A stretch of 64,000 nt of DNA from Arthrobacter sp. CDRTa11 (GCF_026427775.1 NZ_CP044532.1:930001-994000); one strand, 5' to 3'. Positions 52,668 to 63,716 are shown, numbered from the stretch's first letter. Notes: generated from the letters alone by a model not told the origin. Made by a program: numbers and translations.

Positions 52668-53984
52668 GTGAATCCAATCAAGGCCGGAACGGACCTCGAA
52701 TTTGCCGTCCTGAGCGACGCCGAATATGAGTCCTTTTCCGTGCAGCACCCGCAAAAGAACTTCATCCAGTCCGCCGATTTCGCCCGTTTTCAGCGCGCCC
52801 GCGGACAAGTCGTGGAGCTGGTTGGCTTCAGGCGCAACGGGGAGCTCGTGGCGGCCGGGAAACTTAACTACACCAGAAACCGCTGGGGTTACACGGTCTG
52901 CGAGTGCGCAAAGGGCCCCCTCCTGGACTACACGGACGCTGACCTGGTGACTTCCGTCGTCGAACTCCTTAAGACAAGGGCCGCAGACCGTAAGGCCGCG
53001 GAGCTGAGGATCTCGCCGAACCTGGTGTACGTTGCCCGGGACGAGGACGGCGCAGAGCACCCGGAAATCCTCGACAACCGTCCCCTGGTGGCGGAACTGG
53101 GCAGCCTGGGTTTTGAGCACCAGGGCTCGGACATGAACTTCGCGAACGTCAACTGGATGTTCATCAAAAAGCTCGAGGGCATTAAGGACGCCGAGGAGCT
53201 CATCATGAGCACCAGCTACCGGACGCGCAAAGCCATCCGGAAGGCGGAGAAGAACGGGGTCTTCCTGGAGCAGGCCACCCTGGAAACCCTGGATGAGTTC
53301 TACGACGCGTTGAGCACGGCGGGGGATGAAAAGGGCTTCATCTACCGTGAACGCGAATACTACGAGCAGCTCCTGCGCACCACCTCGTCAGAGTTCACCA
53401 AGCTCATGATGGCAAAAATCGACATCCCCGGCTACCGCAAATCCATCACTGAACGGCTGGAAGCCGAGTCGGCAACCGCGGCAGACCTGCGCCGTGAAGT
53501 TGAGGAAACCGGCAGCAAAAAGAAGGCCAACAGGCTCAAGGTGGTCCAGGACCTCGTGGACAGCTACGAGCGCAGCCTCAAGGACATCGAGCGTTTCCCC
53601 GACTCCGTTGGCGTGGTAACCGTAGCGGCCATCCATTTTGTCTGCTTTGGCGACGAGGTGGTCTGTGTCATCGGCGGCACCAAGCAGGATTACATCTACT
53701 TCAACGGCGCCACGTCCCTGTACTGGGGCATGATGCTGCACGCGCTGGAGAAGGGGTACTCCCGCTACAACTTCTACGGAACCTTCGGCATTGAAGGCCA
53801 GGACGAGGAGGGCCACGGTGGCTACGCCTTCAAGAAGGGCTTCGGCGGAGAGGTGGTCCAGCTCCTGGGCGACTTTGTGATGCCGGTCCGGCCAGCCATG
53901 TTCCAGGCCAACCGCCTGGTCAGGGCCGCAACCTCCGCCGCCCGCCTGGTTCTCGGCAAGCTTCCCCTCAAACGGACGGCTTAG
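52668..53984 (+). CDS. FemX-like aminoacyltransferase (peptidoglycan bridge), copy 2
   Basis: The product is 438 aa from GTG 52668, with GAGGGA just upstream; an in-frame ATG lies at 52590. The two GNAT-like lobes resemble copy 1 (KNFIQSADFARFQRARGQ, STSYRTRKAIRKAEKNG, YWGMMLHALEKGYSRYNFYGTFG). Between the halves of the second lobe is an extra helical arm of about 60 residues (about 250-310, rich in Glu/Lys/Arg), like the coiled coil that binds tRNA in FemA/FemX. It probably adds a different or later bridge residue than copy 1. Confidence 0.87.
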   Translation: MNPIKAGTDLEFAVLSDAEYESFSVQHPQKNFIQSADFARFQRARGQVVELVGFRRNGELVAAGKLNYTRNRWGYTVCECAKGPLLDYTDADLVTSVVELLKTRAADRKAAELRISPNLVYVARDEDGAEHPEILDNRPLVAELGSLGFEHQGSDMNFANVNWMFIKKLEGIKDAEELIMSTSYRTRKAIRKAEKNGVFLEQATLETLDEFYDALSTAGDEKGFIYREREYYEQLLRTTSSEFTKLMMAKIDIPGYRKSITERLEAESATAADLRREVEETGSKKKANRLKVVQDLVDSYERSLKDIERFPDSVGVVTVAAIHFVCFGDEVVCVIGGTKQDYIYFNGATSLYWGMMLHALEKGYSRYNFYGTFGIEGQDEEGHGGYAFKKGFGGEVVQLLGDFVMPVRPAMFQANRLVRAATSAARLVLGKLPLKRTA

Positions 53985-54046
53985 CAAAACCAGTACAGCC
54001 AGCACCGCCAGCAAAGACGATCCACCACAGGGGGAGGAGGACCAGC

Positions 54047-55534
54047 ATGACCCATCGACCTGAAAAGCCCGGGGCCAGGCCGCACACCGACGGCCTGCCC
54101 AAGACCGAGCCGCTTTCGCCTTCGCAGCTCCACCAGAACGCCGCAGCCAAGAGGATGCTGCGCCGCCTGGTCCAGGGGGAGAACCCGCCGACGGCGCCCC
54201 TGAGTATTGTGGACAGGCTCACCGGGAGCCCCTACGCCAACCCGATGATCCAGGTGGGAGGCGTGGATACGTCAGCCCGCAAGACCCTGGACTTCGCCCT
54301 CCACCTTGCCGAGACGATGTTCCGCTACGGTGCAGGCGCCTTGGAAGTGGAAACCAGCATCATCGCCGTCACCGCCGCCCTGGGGCTGAAGAACATCGAA
54401 GTGGACATCACCAACCAGTCGGTGGCCATCAACTACGCTCCCAAGGACCAGACGCCCATAGCGCTGTTGCGGGTGGTCCGGTCGTGGACCAACAACTACG
54501 CCGGGCTGGCCAAGGTGCATCAGCTGGTGACAGACATCGTGGCCGGGGGAGTGGGCCGGGACGAGGCAATCCGGCGGCTGGACGAGGCCATCACCAGCCC
54601 CAAACCGTTCCCGCGCTGGATGGTCACCATTGCCTTCGGCGTGTTCGCAGCTGTCTTTGTGGGTGTGCTTGGCGGCGGCCCGGTGTCCTCGCTCATCGCT
54701 TTCCTCTCCAACATCGGGGTGAGCCTCCTGGCCCGCAAGCTGGGGCGCCTTCGGATGCCTGACTTCTTTGTCACCGCAACATCTGCTTTCGTGGTGACGA
54801 TTGTGGCTCTCCTGCTCTGGCGGTTCGGACTGACGAATTCGCCGGCGATCGTGGTGGTGGGCGGCATCCTGCTGCTCCTGCCCACGGGCCGCCTGGTCTC
54901 TTCAGTCCAGGATGCAATCAATGGATTCCCTGTGACAGCAGCAGGCCGGTTCCTGTCCACGGTCCTGACATTCGGGGCGCTGGTGGCCGGGATCGCCGTC
55001 GCCTTTGTGGTGGGGTCTAAGACCGGGATGCAGGAGATCGATGTCACCGAGACCTTCCCGCCCGCCTACGACCTATGGGTCCTGGTAATCTTCATCGCCA
55101 TTGCGGTCATGGCCATCGGCATCACGGAGCAGACCTCCTGGACGCTGCTCCTGCCCACGGCAGCGGTTGGCGTGGCAGGCTATCTGGTGCTTCTCGGCGG
55201 TGGGGCACTGGGCCTTGGTGACAGGTTCTCTCCCGCCCTCTCAGCCGTGGTGATCGGTCTGCTGGCACGCGTGGTGGCGCTGAAGATGGGCGCACCCCAA
55301 CTGGTGGTGGCCGTTCCCGCCGCGCTGATCCTGCTGCCTGGCTTGACCATTTTCCGCTCCATGTACGTGCTGACCATCGAGGAATCCGAGATCCTGCTTG
55401 GCGCCGGAGGGATGCTCAATGCCGGAGCGATTGTCCTGGGCGCGGCCGGCGGGATTGTGCTGGGAGACACCCTGGCCAGGCCGCTGACCCGGAGCCTGGC
55501 CAGCAACGAACGCAGGCGCGCCCGGAGACGGTGA
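54047..55534 (+). CDS. thrE: Threonine/serine exporter ThrE family
   Basis: The product is 495 aa. The N-terminal DUF1212 part (about 75-215: TLDFALHLAETMFRYGAGALEVETSI, YAGLAKVHQLVTDIV) is followed by about ten membrane spans (from WMVTIAFGVFAAVFVGVLG to GAIVLGAAGGIVLGDTLA), the fused architecture of Corynebacterium ThrE. It exports threonine and serine in the proton-gradient-driven manner known for the family. A strong GGGGGAGGAGG ribosome-binding site precedes ATG 54047. It follows the femX pair by 62 bp and may share their transcript. Confidence 0.9.
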   Translation: MTHRPEKPGARPHTDGLPKTEPLSPSQLHQNAAAKRMLRRLVQGENPPTAPLSIVDRLTGSPYANPMIQVGGVDTSARKTLDFALHLAETMFRYGAGALEVETSIIAVTAALGLKNIEVDITNQSVAINYAPKDQTPIALLRVVRSWTNNYAGLAKVHQLVTDIVAGGVGRDEAIRRLDEAITSPKPFPRWMVTIAFGVFAAVFVGVLGGGPVSSLIAFLSNIGVSLLARKLGRLRMPDFFVTATSAFVVTIVALLLWRFGLTNSPAIVVVGGILLLLPTGRLVSSVQDAINGFPVTAAGRFLSTVLTFGALVAGIAVAFVVGSKTGMQEIDVTETFPPAYDLWVLVIFIAIAVMAIGITEQTSWTLLLPTAAVGVAGYLVLLGGGALGLGDRFSPALSAVVIGLLARVVALKMGAPQLVVAVPAALILLPGLTIFRSMYVLTIEESEILLGAGGMLNAGAIVLGAAGGIVLGDTLARPLTRSLASNERRRARRR

Positions 55535-55565
55535 CCAGAGCTGACTGTTTTAGATTTGCCTGTTT

Positions 55566-56405
55566 TTAGATTTGCCCTACGGGGAGCTTTTTCTCCGCCT
55601 GGAAATCGTCCTCGACCCGTCCGCTGGCCCAGTAACCTGACAGGGACACCTGCTTGCGTTCCAGCCCGCGCTGGGCAAAAAACACGTCCCGCAGCGCCTT
55701 CATGTACCCGCGTTCCCCGTGGGCGAAAACATCAACCCTGCCGGCGGGCCACTCCGCGCTGGCGACGGCCGAGGCCAGCAGGTCGCCCGTGCCGGCCGGT
55801 GCGCCGTGGCGGAAGAGCCAGGTGATGTCCACGCCGGCGGGCGCGGAGATTGGCTGGATGTCGGCGTCGCTGTCCACTTCCAGGAAGGCCAGGCCGCGTG
55901 CTTCCGGGGGCAACGCCTCCAGCGAAGCGGCGATGGCAGGCAACGCGGCCTCGTCGCCGGCAAAGAGGTACCAGTCGGCGTCGGGAGCGGGGTTGTAGGC
56001 GCCGCCCGGGCCGGTGAACGTGAGCGTATCGCCCGGCTGGGCAGATGCTGCCCAGGGGCCCGCGAGCCCTTCGTCGCCGTGGATGACAAAATCTATGGCG
56101 AGTTCCTCGGCCTCAAGGTCCACCCACCGGACGGTGTATGTACGTGTAAAGGGCCACTGCTCACGGGGCATGGTTTCCCGGACGGCCCACAGGTCCAATG
56201 GCATGCCGTAGTCAACGCCGGGCTGCGGGAAGGCAATCTTGACGTAACGGTCCACAAAACCGTTGTTGGTGTAGCCTGCAAAGCCCTCGCCGCCGGCAAT
56301 GATCCTGACCATGTGCGGGCTGAGTTCCTCACGGCGGATCACGGTCAGGTCGGTCTGCGGGCGGGTCTGCTTCGAGGCGCTGGTGGCGGCCGGAACGGTG
56401 CTCAT
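55566..56405 (-). CDS. Siderophore-interacting protein (FAD-dependent ferric reductase)
   Basis: The product is 279 aa. The FAD-binding motif is RTYTVR (FTRTYTVRWVD). The SIP family features GPGGAYNP, YLFAGDEAALPAIAASLEAL and the C-terminal LSGYWASGRVEDDF are present. Such enzymes reduce Fe(III)-siderophores in the cytoplasm with NAD(P)H. An IdeR/DtxR-like box overlaps the start codon, so iron-replete repression is expected. A TAGGCT box six bases before ATG 56405 suggests a leaderless mRNA. The ung gene ends 14 bp upstream on the same strand. Confidence 0.92.
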   Translation of the reverse strand: MSTVPAATSASKQTRPQTDLTVIRREELSPHMVRIIAGGEGFAGYTNNGFVDRYVKIAFPQPGVDYGMPLDLWAVRETMPREQWPFTRTYTVRWVDLEAEELAIDFVIHGDEGLAGPWAASAQPGDTLTFTGPGGAYNPAPDADWYLFAGDEAALPAIAASLEALPPEARGLAFLEVDSDADIQPISAPAGVDITWLFRHGAPAGTGDLLASAVASAEWPAGRVDVFAHGERGYMKALRDVFFAQRGLERKQVSLSGYWASGRVEDDFQAEKKLPVGQI

Positions 56406-56423
56406 AAGGCAAGCCTAAGCTAA
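56405..56423. promoter_or_regulatory. IdeR/DtxR iron box
   Basis: TAAGGCAAGCCTAAGCTAA matches the 19-bp DtxR/IdeR consensus TWAGGTTAGSCTWACCTWA at 16 positions. It begins on the last base of the siderophore-interacting gene's start codon. Confidence 0.8.
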
Positions 56424-57190
56424 GGAACCTGGGGGAGTTCCCAGGTTACGCCGGTGCTGCCTTGTTCGCGCAGCAACGCATTTGCCCGGCTGAAGGGGCG
56501 GGAACCAAAAAACCCGCGCGACGCCGAAAGCGGACTCGGGTGCGGACTCGACACCACCATTGCCCCGCGGAGAAGCGACCTGACCGACTCTGCGTCCTTG
56601 CCCCACAGGATGGCCACCAGCGGAGCAACCGCGCCGCCGGGGGTCTCCCGGTTGGCTACGGCCGCAACGGCCGCCGTGGTGATTTTCTCCCAGCCTTTGC
56701 CACGGTGTGAACCGGCCTCCCCGGCCCTGACGCTCATCACCCGGTTCAGCAGCAGCACCCCCTGATCAGCCCAGGCAGACAGGTCGCCGTGTCCCCTGGG
56801 CGGGATCCCCAGATCGGCTTCCAGTTCACGGTAGATGTTGGCCAGGCTCCGGGGAATGGGGCGGGTCCGCGGATCAACAGAAAAGGACAGCCCGACGGCG
56901 TGCCCGGGGGTCGGATAAGGGTCCTGGCCAACAATGAGAACCTTCACGTCCGCCAAGGGCTGACGGAATGCACGCAGAACGTTCGACGGCGACGGCAGGA
57001 CCTGGTAGCCGGCCTCAACTTCGGCGGCAAGGAAGGCCAGGACGGCCCGAAGTTCCGCTTCCACCCCAGCCAATGCTTCCGCCCAGTCAGCAGCCATCAG
57101 TTCGGCGAGCGGGAGCCGTGCCATTTCGGCGAAGTCAAGGGTATCCACGGGGACCGGGTCCCACTCGAACAGCGCGTCGGGCTCAAACAC
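56420..57190 (-). CDS. ung: Uracil-DNA glycosylase, family 1
   Basis: The enzyme removes uracil from DNA in base-excision repair. The water-activating motif [22 protein letters not shown] and the Leu-loop motif [24 protein letters not shown] are intact; [12 protein letters not shown] is the third family block. The start is uncertain. GTG 57190 ([10 protein letters not shown], 256 aa) is used here, and TTG 57244 is the most upstream option (274 aa). Neither has a well-placed ribosome-binding site, although GGGAGG abuts GTG 57190. It is divergent from the DUF3263 gene. Confidence 0.9.
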   Translation of the reverse strand: MFEPDALFEWDPVPVDTLDFAEMARLPLAELMAADWAEALAGVEAELRAVLAFLAAEVEAGYQVLPSPSNVLRAFRQPLADVKVLIVGQDPYPTPGHAVGLSFSVDPRTRPIPRSLANIYRELEADLGIPPRGHGDLSAWADQGVLLLNRVMSVRAGEAGSHRGKGWEKITTAAVAAVANRETPGGAVAPLVAILWGKDAESVRSLLRGAMVVSSPHPSPLSASRGFFGSRPFSRANALLREQGSTGVTWELPQVP

Positions 57191-57306
57191 CCTCCCATTC
57201 TTGCAGGGATCCGTTTCTTCCCTTCGACGAGCCGCAAATGACAATGGTGTTATTCGTCCGTACCATGGGGCTGGGACTTTTACCGTAACCAGCGAAGGAG
57301 TGTGTC

Positions 57307-57636
57307 GTGGCAGAAGCAGCTCGGGAACACATGCCGGAGCCGGAAGTGCACAGCCCGCTGCTGCCTGATTTCAGTCTTCGCGACTCGCGGTTGAGCGAGC
57401 GGGACCAGCAGATGCTGGCCCTGGAGCGGCAGTGGTGGAAGTACGCCGGTGCGAAGGAACAGGCCATCAGGGAGCTCTTCGACCTGTCCGCCACCCACTA
57501 CTACCAGTTGCTGAATTCGCTCATAGACACCGAGGATGCACTGGCCCACGATCCGATGCTGGTCAAGAGATTGCGTAGACTACGTACGTCACGTCAGCGG
57601 GCACGTACTGCACGCCGCCTGGGATCCGACGCGTAA
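57307..57636 (+). CDS. DUF3263 family protein
   Basis: The product is 109 aa. The core [46 protein letters not shown] is the actinobacterial DUF3263 signature: a helical domain with an HTH-like segment that could bind DNA. The tail is strongly basic ([17 protein letters not shown]). The function is unknown. GTG 57307 has AAGGAG six bases upstream. It is followed after 51 bp by the LytR_C gene, a conserved actinobacterial pairing that suggests an operon. Confidence 0.9.
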   Translation: MAEAAREHMPEPEVHSPLLPDFSLRDSRLSERDQQMLALERQWWKYAGAKEQAIRELFDLSATHYYQLLNSLIDTEDALAHDPMLVKRLRRLRTSRQRARTARRLGSDA

Positions 57637-57687
57637 GTAGGCCGCGCTGTTCCGAACAGCAGCAATCAACAAGGATGTCTCCCCACC

Positions 57688-58317
57688 ATGACCAAATACG
57701 CTCGGGATGAATTCGACAAGGTACCGGAGACTGCCTCGCGGCAGGGAGTCCACCGTTCCGCATCTGCCCCTTCCCGGCGCAAGTTGTGGCCCATTCTGGC
57801 GGTCGGCATGGTGGCGTTGGCCATCGGGTTGGTCTCCTTCCTGATCCTCCCGAAGCTGGGCATCATGCCCGCGGGTACGCAGGCTTCCAGCAGCCTGGAG
57901 TCGGCAGCCCTGCCCCAGTCGGGAGCGGATCCTTCAGCGAGTGCGGACAGCTCCGCCAGCCCGCAGCCCTCCGCCGCGCAGACGTCCGAAAGTGCAAAAC
58001 CAGAACCAAGCCCGACGCCGAGCGCCACGCCGTCGTCCGCGGTGGACAAGACCCAGGGCGTGGCGGTCTACAACGCTTCCGGAACAGCCGGGCTGGCTGG
58101 CCGGGTCAGTTCAACGCTCCAGACTGATGGCTGGACGCTGGGACAGGTGGGCAACTGGGGCGGTGCCCCGCAGCAGACCTCCGTGATCTTTTACGCCGGC
58201 CCGGCCCAGAAGGCCAACGCAGAGGCCCTGTCCGCGCTTTTGAACATTCCCACCCTGGTGGACAGCGCCGAATTCCAGGTCCCGGTTGTTGTGGTGCTGG
58301 GCCCCGGCTTCCGGTAA
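57688..58317 (+). CDS. LytR C-terminal domain membrane protein
   Basis: The product is 209 aa. A basic cytoplasmic N-terminus (1-32) is followed by one transmembrane helix (about 33-54, LWPILAVGMVALAIGLVSFLIL), a long Ser/Ala/Pro-rich extracytoplasmic linker (about 62-120), and a LytR_C domain (VAVYNASGTAGLAGRVSSTLQTDGW to the end). This domain accompanies LytR-CpsA-Psr cell-wall ligases, but the catalytic LCP domain is absent, so a binding or accessory role at the envelope is inferred. Confidence 0.87.
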   Translation: MTKYARDEFDKVPETASRQGVHRSASAPSRRKLWPILAVGMVALAIGLVSFLILPKLGIMPAGTQASSSLESAALPQSGADPSASADSSASPQPSAAQTSESAKPEPSPTPSATPSSAVDKTQGVAVYNASGTAGLAGRVSSTLQTDGWTLGQVGNWGGAPQQTSVIFYAGPAQKANAEALSALLNIPTLVDSAEFQVPVVVVLGPGFR

Positions 58318-58474
58318 GCACAACCGGTTACGCCTGAATAACTATTGGGCGCCGACCCGGCCCTGTGCCTCGGCCAGCCCCGCGGCCATTGGCTAGAGTG
58401 ATTTCAGCGCTTCGGTTCATAAATGCGGCGCACAGGGGCGTGGCCCTACGGACGCTACTGAAAGAGTGGACAAC

Positions 58475-58681
58475 ATGGCACTGGGAACCGTTAAGTGGTT
58501 CAACGCTGAAAAGGGCTACGGCTTTATCACCGTTGACGGCTCAGGCGACGATGTTTTTGTGCACTGGTCGGCCATTGAGGGTGAGGGGTACCGGGCCCTG
58601 GACGAGGGACAACGCGTGGAGCTGGAAATCGGCGAAGGCGAGAAGGGCCCGCAGGCCGAAAGCGTCCGGCCCGCCGAGTGA
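58475..58681 (+). CDS. Cold-shock domain protein
   Basis: The product is 68 aa, the usual CspA size. ATG 58475 ([18 protein letters not shown]) is chosen over ATG 58466. RNP1 is KGYGFI and RNP2 is VFVHWSAI (His-Trp in place of the common His-Phe). The C-terminal [14 protein letters not shown] is typical. These proteins bind single-stranded RNA/DNA and act as RNA chaperones. A TAGAGT box at about 58395 suggests a leader of about 75 nt. The stop overlaps the next start by GTGA. Confidence 0.92.
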   Translation: MALGTVKWFNAEKGYGFITVDGSGDDVFVHWSAIEGEGYRALDEGQRVELEIGEGEKGPQAESVRPAE

Positions 58682-59949
58682 AGTCTGTGACATTGAAGGC
58701 GGCCATCTTTCGGGGCGCCGCAGGAGCGGCAGTCCTCCTTGCCCTGGCAGGCTGTTCGACGGCCGCCGGGAATGCGCGGCTGGATTCCGTGGAAGCATCC
58801 GGTGACGGAACCCTGCGCATCGGCCTGATCCTGGACAACACCGGGGACCAGGCCTTCCTCAACGATTCACAGCGGGCCGCTGCCAAACTCGCCGTGCAGG
58901 AAGTCAACGCCGCCGGCGGTCACAAGGGAAAACCCGTGGAGCTGCTTCCCGAGTCTGCCGGCGATGATACCGAGGCACAGGCCAGGAACCTGGTGGCAGC
59001 AAAGGCTGATGTGGTGATTGGGCCCACCGACTCGAGCCACGCGGCCGCTGCCATCGCCGTACTGTCCCACGCGAGAGTGCCGCTTATTTCACCGGCCAAC
59101 TCCGCCGCAGGGCTCAGCTCACACCAGAGCGGCGGCTATTACTTCCGCACCGCTGCAGCCGACATTGCCCAGGCATCCGTGCTGGTCAAGCTTGCGAAGG
59201 ACGGCGGCGCCAAGAGCCTTGCCGTGGTCCATCAGGACAGCGCCTACGGCGGGGAAGTGTCCTCCGCTGTTGCCGCTGCGGCCAAGGACGCGGGCTTGGA
59301 AACCGTGTCCACCTCGGACTTCAAACCGGGAGATGCACGGCAGGCAGCCGCTGCCGCGCAAAAGGCTGCGCCGGACGCCGTGGTGCTGATTGCACGGGAG
59401 GGCGCCCAGGGCGCCATAGCGGAACTGAACAATGCCGGATTGTCCGGGAGCAGGATCGTCCTCAGCGATGGCGCCTTTGCCAAATACGGTTCGGGGCTGG
59501 GTTCCAAAGCGCTGGACGGCGCACGGGCCGTAGTTCCCGGATTGTTCCCCTCGGCGGACTTCCAGGCGCGCCTGGTGGCGGTGGAGCCCCGGCTGAAGGA
59601 TCTATCGTTCGCGGCGGAGACCTTCGACGCCGTTAATCTCGCGGTCCTGGCCGCTGCGGAAGCCGACGACGACGCCGGGCGGACCATAGCTGCCAACCTG
59701 ATTGCCGTCTCCGGCGGGTCCGTTGAAAATCTTGACCGGGGGCAGGCCGGGAAGAAGTGCACTTCCTTCAAGGATTGCCAGGCGTTGGTGAAGTCCGGTG
59801 CCGCCGTTGATTATGACGGCGAGTCAGGTCCCGTTGCCTTCGACGCCAACGGTGACATCACCACGGCGAACTTCATGGTCTTCACCTACGGGCCGGACAA
59901 CAACGCCCGGGTGACGGGCCGCGAGACGGCGGGCCGTGCCGCCGGCTGA
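58678..59949 (+). CDS. ABC-type amino-acid substrate-binding lipoprotein (Peripla_BP_6)
   Basis: The product is 423 aa. The lipoprotein signal peptide ends in LALAGC (lipobox Cys26). The type-1 periplasmic-binding fold resembles branched-chain amino acid binding proteins: [77 protein letters not shown]. No permease or ATPase gene is adjacent, so it is an orphan binding protein or sensor. The GTG start (58678) overlaps the cold-shock gene stop; GTG 58687 is an alternative. Confidence 0.88.
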   Translation: MKSVTLKAAIFRGAAGAAVLLALAGCSTAAGNARLDSVEASGDGTLRIGLILDNTGDQAFLNDSQRAAAKLAVQEVNAAGGHKGKPVELLPESAGDDTEAQARNLVAAKADVVIGPTDSSHAAAAIAVLSHARVPLISPANSAAGLSSHQSGGYYFRTAAADIAQASVLVKLAKDGGAKSLAVVHQDSAYGGEVSSAVAAAAKDAGLETVSTSDFKPGDARQAAAAAQKAAPDAVVLIAREGAQGAIAELNNAGLSGSRIVLSDGAFAKYGSGLGSKALDGARAVVPGLFPSADFQARLVAVEPRLKDLSFAAETFDAVNLAVLAAAEADDDAGRTIAANLIAVSGGSVENLDRGQAGKKCTSFKDCQALVKSGAAVDYDGESGPVAFDANGDITTANFMVFTYGPDNNARVTGRETAGRAAG

Positions 59950-59999
59950 CCGGCAGCAGCGAATCGGCTCTCCGCAGAGCGAAACCGGCACCCTTTCGC

Positions 60000-60028
60000 T
60001 TGCACTCTCACCTATGGAGTGCTAATTA
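60000..60028 (+). promoter_or_regulatory. groEL promoter with CIRCE element 1
   Basis: TTGCACTC, nine bases, then a perfect GAGTGCTAA half-site (60017-60025) form a CIRCE element. TTGCAC (60000) and TAATTA (60023) are spaced 17 bp as -35 and -10, so the HrcA repressor would sit on the promoter. Confidence 0.78.
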
Positions 60029-60033
60029 TTGAC

Positions 60034-61870
<1,837 letters not shown>

Positions 61871-61912
61871 CCCCCAGCTGGTAACTGGCCCAGCGGCCGG
61901 ACCCGTAGATAA

Positions 61913-61947
61913 GAAATGCGGCCCCCTCATGGAGGGGGCCGCATTTC
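61913..61947. terminator. Strong terminator between groEL and the convergent membrane-protein gene
   Basis: GAAATGCGGCCCCCTC (61913-61928) pairs perfectly with 61932-61947 around a 3-nt loop. The AAA and TTT ends give it function in both directions. Confidence 0.88.
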
Positions 61948-61985
61948 TGTGCCCGCGTTTTTCCTGCCGGCCTAAGCGGGTGCGG

Positions 61986-62990
61986 TTACTGGTAGCGCAG
62001 GCTCAGCAGCAAAGCCTTCAGCTGGGTGTACTGCACGCTGTTCATCCAAGCCTTTGCCGTCTCGGGGCTGGCGAAGATCGGCTGCTTTTCAAAGTCGAAC
62101 AGCACGCGGGCGGACATGGCACCATTGGGCATCATGATCTGATTGGTCCCCGAGCTCCTCTCCCCGGCCTCGAATTCCGAAGAAAGACGCACGTCCATGA
62201 AGTAGGACGGACGACTGTCCGCCGGTTGGGCGGGTGTGGCCATCCCCTCAGCGGGATCAGCCAAACCTTGATCCGACGCGAAGCCGAACTTCAGAGGATT
62301 ACCCGACTTGTCCGTGATCCCGGGGACCGCCGCACTGTCCAGTACCGTCCGCTTCACCCAGCCACCAGTGCCATCACCGTAGAACCCGCTGAACACGTGG
62401 GCTACTTCTCCGCCAGCAGCATCCGAGACGATAGCGCCCATGGAACTGGCCTTCGTCTCCTCCGAAAGATAGGGCCCTTGCTCCGTTCTGACACTCCAGC
62501 CAGCGGGGTACTGGAAGGAGACATGGCCGTCCGGGAACGTGAACGTCTGCAGCGCGACGGCTTGCGCGGCCGGTTGCGACGGAGCAGTTGTTGGTGCCGC
62601 GGCGGGGGCAGTTTGTGCCGGAGCGGGGTTCGCAGCCGGCACGGATGCTGACACTGATGGGGTGGCCGACGGAGTCGCGGAGGCTGTGGGCGTTGCCTGG
62701 GCGGAGGTAACAGTGGCTGCCGGCGCAGGCTTGGAACTCACCGAACCGAAGTTGGCGCCAACGAGGACCGCTGCCGTCACAGCAGCAGCGGCGAGCAAGA
62801 ACCCACCTGCGATCTGCGCCTTGCGATGCCTGTGGTTGTCCAGGGAGGTCACACCCGCGCCCGGCGGGCTGTGGCGGAAGACTGTGGTCCCTGACAGGAT
62901 CTTATGCAGGGCATCTTCCCCATTCGGCTCCGCCTCTGGATCGATAGCCAGTGGGTCAACCGCTGATATCTGGTTCTTGACCGGATCCAT
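61986..62990 (-). CDS. Single-pass membrane protein downstream of sigma factor (possible anti-sigma factor)
   Basis: The product is 334 aa from ATG 62990 (MDPVKNQISAVDPLAI). A cytoplasmic N-terminal part of about 60 residues is followed by a transmembrane helix (about 61-83, IAGGFLLAAAAVTAAVLVGANFG), a long Ala/Pro/Ser/Thr linker, and a C-terminal extracytoplasmic domain (FTFPDGHVSFQYPAGWSVRTE and beyond) that I do not recognise. It starts 5 bp after the sigma-factor gene. The position and topology suit a membrane anti-sigma or sensor, but no canonical ZAS/HCC zinc motif is seen, so this is inference. Confidence 0.65.
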   Translation of the reverse strand: MDPVKNQISAVDPLAIDPEAEPNGEDALHKILSGTTVFRHSPPGAGVTSLDNHRHRKAQIAGGFLLAAAAVTAAVLVGANFGSVSSKPAPAATVTSAQATPTASATPSATPSVSASVPAANPAPAQTAPAAAPTTAPSQPAAQAVALQTFTFPDGHVSFQYPAGWSVRTEQGPYLSEETKASSMGAIVSDAAGGEVAHVFSGFYGDGTGGWVKRTVLDSAAVPGITDKSGNPLKFGFASDQGLADPAEGMATPAQPADSRPSYFMDVRLSSEFEAGERSSGTNQIMMPNGAMSARVLFDFEKQPIFASPETAKAWMNSVQYTQLKALLLSLRYQ

Positions 62991-62995
62991 GTTCT

Positions 62996-63505
62996 TCAGA
63001 CCCCCATCTTGTGTGTAGTGGCTTCGGCCCCTGCAGGCACCTGTTTCCGGAAGGCTGCGCGGGCCCGGTGCAGACGGACCCTGGCCGCCGATTCGCTGCA
63101 TTGCAGCACCCTCGCAATGTCTGCAGTGCCCAAGCCGTCCCAGTAGGCCAGCTGCAAAACGTCGCGGTCCTGTTCGCGCAACCGCATCATGGCATCCTGT
63201 ACCGCGACGTTTTCGGACGCGTCCCCGAACCGTTGGACCACCGCCGTCCGCAGTTTGTCGAGCAGCGCCTGCCGTCTGTCGCGGCTGCGGTAAGCGTTTC
63301 CCACCAAGTTCCGCGCAACCGTCAACAGGTAGGGGAGGTCCTTATGTGAGCTGTCGGCCCATTTCTGCCACACCACGCGGAAGACGTCAGCTGCGATCTC
63401 CTCCGCCAGGTCCGCCGATTCCACGCGTCGGCGCACGAACTTGTAGACGGATGGATAGTTGTCTTTATGAATGGCGATAAACGCCAATTCGCGCTCTGAA
63501 AGCAC
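62996..63505 (-). CDS. RNA polymerase sigma factor, ECF-like sigma-70
   Basis: The product is 169 aa from GTG 63505 (VLSERELAFIAIHKDNYPSVYKFVRRR), with GGGGGGA five bases upstream. Region 2 shows ADLAEEIAADVFRVVWQKW and LPYLLTVARNLVGNAYRSRDRR. Region 4 shows REQDRDVLQLAYWDGLGTADIARVLQCSESAARVRLHRARAAF, a clear helix-turn-helix. Only regions 2 and 4 are present, as in ECF factors. The GGAAAC on the coding strand near 63560 could be an autoregulatory -35 element. It is cotranscribed with the membrane protein. Confidence 0.9.
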   Translation of the reverse strand: MLSERELAFIAIHKDNYPSVYKFVRRRVESADLAEEIAADVFRVVWQKWADSSHKDLPYLLTVARNLVGNAYRSRDRRQALLDKLRTAVVQRFGDASENVAVQDAMMRLREQDRDVLQLAYWDGLGTADIARVLQCSESAARVRLHRARAAFRKQVPAGAEATTHKMGV

Positions 63506-63716
63506 GATTGTCCCCCCAATAAATAGAACCCGGAACTGCAGGATATCTGTATAGTTTCCGGCCGGGCCCCTACTGTTACACGTGGTGCCAATCTTTTGTT
63601 GACGCCCGCGAGGTTTACGAAGTTCCGGATGCATTTGATCCCCTTCGTGGTGTCGATGGCTGGCTCACAGTCGCCGGCGCGAACGCATTGTCCGGGTGGT
63701 CTGGCAGGATGGAGCC

